Source of the DNA: Marilutibacter penaei | Lineage (GTDB): Bacteria; Pseudomonadota; Gammaproteobacteria; Xanthomonadales; Xanthomonadaceae | Reading direction: 5' to 3' | Length of the DNA: 64,000 bases | Assembly: GCF_014145395.1 (NCBI RefSeq) | Contig: NZ_JACHTE010000008.1 | Location: 151,305-215,304, forward strand | Shown here: positions 60,449-64,000 of the stretch, in pieces | How the letters are laid out: every line of letters begins with the position of its first letter | Numbering within the stretch: the first letter of the stretch is position 1 | Notes under the pieces: model-generated | What the model saw: only the letters and a program-made list of their open reading frames with translations | Told to the model about the DNA's origin: nothing | Databases searched by the model: none | Translations under genes and position numbers: made by a program

Positions 60449-61526
60449 GAATCGAAATAGCACATTATCGACCAGCCCCGCGATGGCCACCCACCTGGCG
60501 TTGCCCGAGCAGTTGGCCCAGCAAGCCGCGGACGCCGTGCGCGAATTGCTCGCGGAAGCGGCTGCGGCTAACACCACCCGCAGCTACGCCACCGCCCTGC
60601 GCTACTGGGCCGGCTGGCACCAAGGCCGCTACGGTGTTGATCTGAGCCTGCCGGTCAGCGAGGCTGTGGTGATCCAGTTCCTGGTCGACCACATCCAGCG
60701 CAAGAACAAGACCGGCCTGGTCAGCGAACTACCGCCGGCGCTGGATCAGGCGTTGGTTGCGGCCGGTCTCAAGGCCAGGGTTGGACCGCTCAAGCTCTCT
60801 ACCGTGGTGCAGCGCGTGGCCGTGCTGTCCACCGCCCATAAGCTCAAGCGCCTGACCAACCCCTGCGAGTTGCCCAGTGTCCGGACGCTGCTCAGTCGCG
60901 CACGACGCGCTGCGGTCAAACGCGGCGAGCGGCCGACCAAGAAGACGGCGATTACCCGGCCTGAGCTCGAGGCAATGCTCGCGACCTGCGACAACAGCCT
61001 GGAAGGTCTGCGCGATCGCGCCCTGCTCTGCTTCGGGTTTGCCAGTGGTGGCCGCCGCCGTAGCGAGATCGCGGCCGCGGATATGCGAGACCTGCGCAAG
61101 GTCGGCGACGACGGCTACATCTACCGACTGGAGTATTCGAAAACCCAGCAAGCGGGGGTCAAGGCGGATTCCACGCCGGACAAGCCGATCCTGGGGCGTA
61201 GTGCTCAAGTACTCACGGACTGGCTCGATGCAGCGGATATACGCGAAGGGGCAATCTTCCGGCGCATCTGGAAAGGACGAGTTGGCCCTGCCCTCCTCCC
61301 GGGATCGGTGGCCTCTATCGTGAAGCGCCGGGCGCGCTTGGCTGAGTTGGAGGGAGACTTTGGCGCGCACAGCCTCAGGTCAGGGTTTGTGACCGAAGCG
61401 GGTAAGCAAGGGGTGCCGCTGCCGGCTGTAATGGCGATGACCGAGCATCGATCTGTTGCGAGCGTGATTGGCTACTTTCAGGCAGGAGCTGCAGAAGACA
61501 ATCCTGCCGCTCGCCTGCTGAAGTGA
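60447..61526 (+). CDS. Tyrosine recombinase / integrase
   Basis: A 359-residue tyrosine recombinase. The N-terminal SAM-like core-binding domain contains NTTRSYATALRYWAGW. The catalytic set is complete: Arg in SGGRRRSEIAA, Lys in EYSKTQQAG, HSLRSGF, His in TEHRSVASV and the nucleophile in VIGYFQAG (Tyr343). It is expected to integrate and excise the element. The first ATG lacks a ribosome-binding site and a second start at 60483 is possible. It is divergent from the KfrA-like gene. Confidence 0.88.
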   Translation: MNRNSTLSTSPAMATHLALPEQLAQQAADAVRELLAEAAAANTTRSYATALRYWAGWHQGRYGVDLSLPVSEAVVIQFLVDHIQRKNKTGLVSELPPALDQALVAAGLKARVGPLKLSTVVQRVAVLSTAHKLKRLTNPCELPSVRTLLSRARRAAVKRGERPTKKTAITRPELEAMLATCDNSLEGLRDRALLCFGFASGGRRRSEIAAADMRDLRKVGDDGYIYRLEYSKTQQAGVKADSTPDKPILGRSAQVLTDWLDAADIREGAIFRRIWKGRVGPALLPGSVASIVKRRARLAELEGDFGAHSLRSGFVTEAGKQGVPLPAVMAMTEHRSVASVIGYFQAGAAEDNPAARLLK

Positions 61527-61556
61527 TATGAATTCCGTTGAGGTTTGCTATTGGCC

Positions 61557-62639
61557 TCACCACCCGCTTCCGGCCACAGTTTTCACTCCCAGATCGGCCA
61601 AGTCGCCGACAACGAAAGCGACACTGAACCTTGCACGCGTCACGGCCACGTAGAGCCGTTCCGGAGCTTTCAGTTTCGTCGGGTCCCGTTTCTTGAGGTA
61701 TTCGACCATGGGTTTGGTCGGGAAGATCATGACCCTGTTGAAGGTACTTCCCTTTGACACGCCGATGTTCATCGCCGGCAGGCCCAAGGTGTCGGCTCTC
61801 TTGCTGTCCCTCAGCACGGTCACGTCGCGGTATTCGTCAAGATACTCTGCCACCCGCTTAGGCGATAAGTAGAAGATGCCGTCATGCCCCGTTTCACCGA
61901 CTTCAGACGACCTCGTCTTGGGCATGTCCGGGTAGATCGCGTCCGCAAAGTCGCAGATCGTTTGGTTGCATCGGTAGCTGATGTCCCGGGTCTGCAGATC
62001 ACAGGCGCCGCTCCGTTCCGCGAACCAATCTTTGATCCCCGATCCGCGGTACTTCTTATTTCTCGGGCCGATATTGGTCGATAGCGTGTGCTGTCTCGGA
62101 TCCCCGACCAGCGTCAGCCTGACCGTCGAAGCCAGTAGCATGTCCAGCACATCAAGATCGTAACCGACAAGGTCTTGGACCTCGTCAATGAGGATGTGCG
62201 CGTATATGCTTTCGAGCCTTCGGATCACCGCGCCGTTCGTGTCGCTGTTGAGCGTGACGACGAAATCTGAGACGCCGTCCCTGTATAGATCATTGTTGCT
62301 GTCCAGGAAGTATCGGTTCTCCGATTTCCTGGCGAACCTATTCCTGCTTCCCTTGAAGTTCAATCCGTTGATCAGCAGGGGTTCGCCGATCCTTGCCTGC
62401 TGATAGGGCTTGGCACAGTGCGCTATTAGGAACGAGAACCACCCGATGACGGAGATGTGCGGCGGCATCGTTCCGACTTTCTGCTCGATGCGCTGGACAA
62501 TCTGCCGCTGGTTTTCGTTGGTATAGGTGGTGATCAAGACACGGCCATCCGTCACCGCCAGTGCGGTATCGACGATGTATTCCGTCTTGCGTGAACCAGC
62601 AGCGGCCAGGATCGCCGTATTACTAGGCGCCAACGACAT
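61557..62639 (-). CDS. UvrD/Rep-like superfamily 1 helicase (GajB-like)
   Basis: A 360-residue SF1 helicase, shorter than Bacillus GajB (about 490). Motif I reads AAAGSRKTEY, with Arg where Gly normally precedes Lys-Thr. Motif II is ILIDEVQDL, motif III LVGDPRQHTL, and motif VI LYVAVTRARFSVAFV, so all core helicase motifs are present. The start overlaps the upstream nuclease gene by 17 bp, so the two are translationally coupled. A helicase next to a class 2 OLD nuclease is the Gabija defence layout. If the nuclease is broken, the helicase is probably orphaned. Confidence 0.8.
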   Translation of the reverse strand: MSLAPSNTAILAAAGSRKTEYIVDTALAVTDGRVLITTYTNENQRQIVQRIEQKVGTMPPHISVIGWFSFLIAHCAKPYQQARIGEPLLINGLNFKGSRNRFARKSENRYFLDSNNDLYRDGVSDFVVTLNSDTNGAVIRRLESIYAHILIDEVQDLVGYDLDVLDMLLASTVRLTLVGDPRQHTLSTNIGPRNKKYRGSGIKDWFAERSGACDLQTRDISYRCNQTICDFADAIYPDMPKTRSSEVGETGHDGIFYLSPKRVAEYLDEYRDVTVLRDSKRADTLGLPAMNIGVSKGSTFNRVMIFPTKPMVEYLKKRDPTKLKAPERLYVAVTRARFSVAFVVGDLADLGVKTVAGSGW

Positions 62640-63885
62640 CGGCCAGATACTCCGGCATCTTGATCGTGGTATTGGACTCGAAAATGGCTAGGGCGGCACC
62701 GGTCTTGTCAGCGATCATCGCCGCTACCGCCTCTTCCTTTGAGGTATAGGATTTCCCGAGTGCCGCATTCAGGGTGGTCAACTCGTTGGCCGCCACGATC
62801 TGAGGCTCCAATGTCCGCTGTTCCGGATCATTGCCGGTGTGCACCGACACGAAATCGTATTCGGCGTACTCGGCGAAGCGCTGCTTGACCTGGTCGGAAG
62901 TCTTGCCGTCGTTGTCGGTCACCACCCATACCCGGCGCTTGAGCCTGACCGCCAGGTCAAGGAAGCGCTTATGCGAAAGACCAACGCTGATGACGTCGAT
63001 CCCGTCGTCTATTGGCAACTTACCCTTCGTATCCAAATAACCGCGCTGGACGATCAACTCGTCGGATGGCCCCTCGACCAGGATTGCGCCTCTCGCGAGC
63101 ACAAGCCTGAGCGTATCGAACCCGGCCAACTTCTTGAAATACTCGACCGTGGCTTCGGGCACATCGGTAATGCGCGTATGCGCACAGTCCTCGCCAAGCA
63201 GAATCATGTTCTGCAAGCCCAACTTGTTCAGCACAAAGTTGCTGTGTGTCGCGACGATCACCTGCTTCCCTTCACACTGGGCCTCAATGCGCTTCATCAA
63301 CGCCCGCAGGTGAGCAAACGAAAGGTGCGCCTCCGGCTCCTCGATTAGCACGACTTGCGCGCCGTCAGCCTTCCTTCCCACAGCCAGGACCGTCTTCAGA
63401 GCGCTCTGCTCGCCCTTGCTGACGAACTGAAAGGGCAGATCGTCCAGGTGAGCAACCAGACCACTCTCCCATGTGTATCGCTGAGATATGTCGATGGCCA
63501 GACTCAGCGCCCGTTGCGTCAGTGATTCGCTGTCCCCTTTCAGCTTTTCGTTGATCGCCTTCACTGCATCCTGCTCACTGAAAGCCTGGCGCAGGCACCG
63601 GTACTGCCGCGACAGTTCGACACGCTCCTTTGGGTCCAAGTGCGTCCGGATGATCTGCTGCATGTGATGGTCGACGCCGGACTGGAGTCGAACGGATGCC
63701 GGATCAACGACCGAGGCCGTGGCCGGCACGCTACGCACAGTCACGGCGCTGCCGGAGAACCCAAGCCAGTCCACGCGGTAATACTCGATGGGGACCAGAC
63801 GGATGCTGCCTGGGTTGGCGGCAAAGCTGCGGTACTCCTCCTCGAAGTCTGGCGAAAGCTTGGCTTGGATGCGCGACGCCCCCCC
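62623..63885 (-). pseudogene. OLD-family ATPase/Toprim nuclease (GajA-like), 5' end lost to an IS
   Basis: The surviving frame has the C-terminal half of the ABC-type ATPase: signature FVSKGEQSALKTVL, Walker B VVLIEEPEAHLSF and switch VIVATHSNFVLN. The Toprim domain follows with its glutamate in LVEGPSDELIV and DxD in VVTDNDG. The start with Walker A is missing: the frame runs upstream through SRIQAKLSPDFEEEYRSFA into the end of an IS3-family element at about 63885. A GTG at 63774 could start a shortened protein, which would still lack Walker A. Class 2 OLD proteins pair with UvrD-like helicases, as here. Normal GajA is about 580 residues. Confidence 0.8.
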
Positions 63886-64000
63886 ACCTCCAGTAGCGGA
63901 GCTCTTTAGAGTCCGGGTTTCATCGTAGCGGCTTTGGCCGCCAACTGTTCGGCATATTCGGTCGGGGTCAGGCCGCCCAAGACCTTCTTCGGTCGCTCCT
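63886..64000 (-). mobile_element. IS3-family insertion sequence, one end
   Basis: The element runs off the window. Its inner end lies in the C/G run near 63878-63895, after the transposase stop; the exact boundary and target duplication cannot be fixed without the other end. It interrupts the GajA-like gene. Confidence 0.7.
63906..64000 (-). CDS. IS3-family transposase OrfB, C-terminal end
   Basis: Thirty codons are in the window, ending KKVLGGLTPTEYAEQLAAK and a short tail with a TAA stop. The GGLTPxEYA motif is characteristic of the C-terminus of IS3-family DDE transposases. The catalytic residues lie outside the window. Confidence 0.8.
   Translation of the reverse strand, partial: ERPKKVLGGLTPTEYAEQLAAKAATMKPGL

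Larger units (their letters stand above)
55880..61530. mobile_element. Integrative element with dif-like end, two tyrosine-recombinase genes, TniQ-like and KfrA-like genes
   Basis: Boundaries are approximate: the left is set by the dif-like site and drop in GC, the right by the end of the active recombinase gene. The content (recombinases, KfrA-like DNA-binding protein, TniQ-like zinc protein) has no core function. The adjoining defence pair and IS may be cargo of the same element, which then extends past the window. No transfer or replication gene was recognised. Confidence 0.7.

Overview
The window comes from the chromosome of a GC-rich gammaproteobacterium, most likely of the Xanthomonadaceae/Lysobacteraceae (Xanthomonas, Lysobacter, Luteimonas and relatives). 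This is inferred from gene order: hrcA-grpE-dnaK-dnaJ-dapB-carA-carB-greA-rpfE-recJ-prfB-lysS-rpfG-rpfC with convergent rpfF and rpfB, the DSF (diffusible signal factor) quorum-sensing arrangement of that family. About 55 kb is dense core genome; the last 8 kb is visibly AT-richer accessory DNA.

Layout. 1-5.6 kb: a sensor kinase cut by the window edge, smpB, ratA, rnfH, bamE, fur and recN. 5.7-10.8 kb: heat-shock genes, with sigma-32-type promoters before grpE and dnaK. 10.8-22.2 kb: dapB, carAB, greA, rpfE, recJ, prfB (with its programmed +1 frameshift) and lysS. 22.3-28.3 kb: the DSF system, with rpfG (c-di-GMP phosphodiesterase regulator), rpfC (DSF sensor), rpfF (DSF synthase) and rpfB (acyl-CoA ligase); no rpfH lies between rpfG and rpfC. 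28.4-35.2 kb: a lipoprotein, then acnA and acnB with a vapBC-type toxin-antitoxin pair between them. 35.2-50.7 kb: hflD-mnmA-nudix, clpS/clpA, infA, aat and two coupled genes, trxB, ftsK, lolA, rarA and crcB.

50.9-55.3 kb is the most novel core-side locus: a five-gene same-strand cluster of secreted proteins. It encodes a Gly/Asn-rich low-complexity protein, a small secreted protein, a periplasmic C39-type cysteine peptidase, a second small secreted protein and an outer-membrane barrel with an N-terminal coiled coil. It resembles the Pseudomonas fap functional-amyloid operon (FapB/C, FapD, FapF) in composition. The two small proteins share a W-x2-V-x3-R-L-D-x-[LI]-R-G-G motif with identical spacing, which looks like a double-glycine processing site; the C39 peptidase is the obvious candidate protease.

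55.9-61.5 kb is a mobile element. Its left side has an excellent dif-like XerC/XerD site followed by three GTATCC iterons with a 22-23 bp period. It carries a tyrosine-recombinase-like protein that has lost its catalytic residues, a TniQ-like zinc protein, an orphan MbcA/ParS-like protein, a KfrA-like coiled-coil DNA-binding protein, and a tyrosine recombinase with an intact catalytic set. 61.5-63.9 kb holds a Gabija-like defence pair (UvrD-type helicase and OLD-family ATPase/Toprim nuclease). The nuclease gene has lost its 5' end, including Walker A, to an IS3-family insertion that runs off the window.

No tRNA, rRNA or CRISPR array was seen. Family assignments rest on motifs read by eye; no database search was possible.
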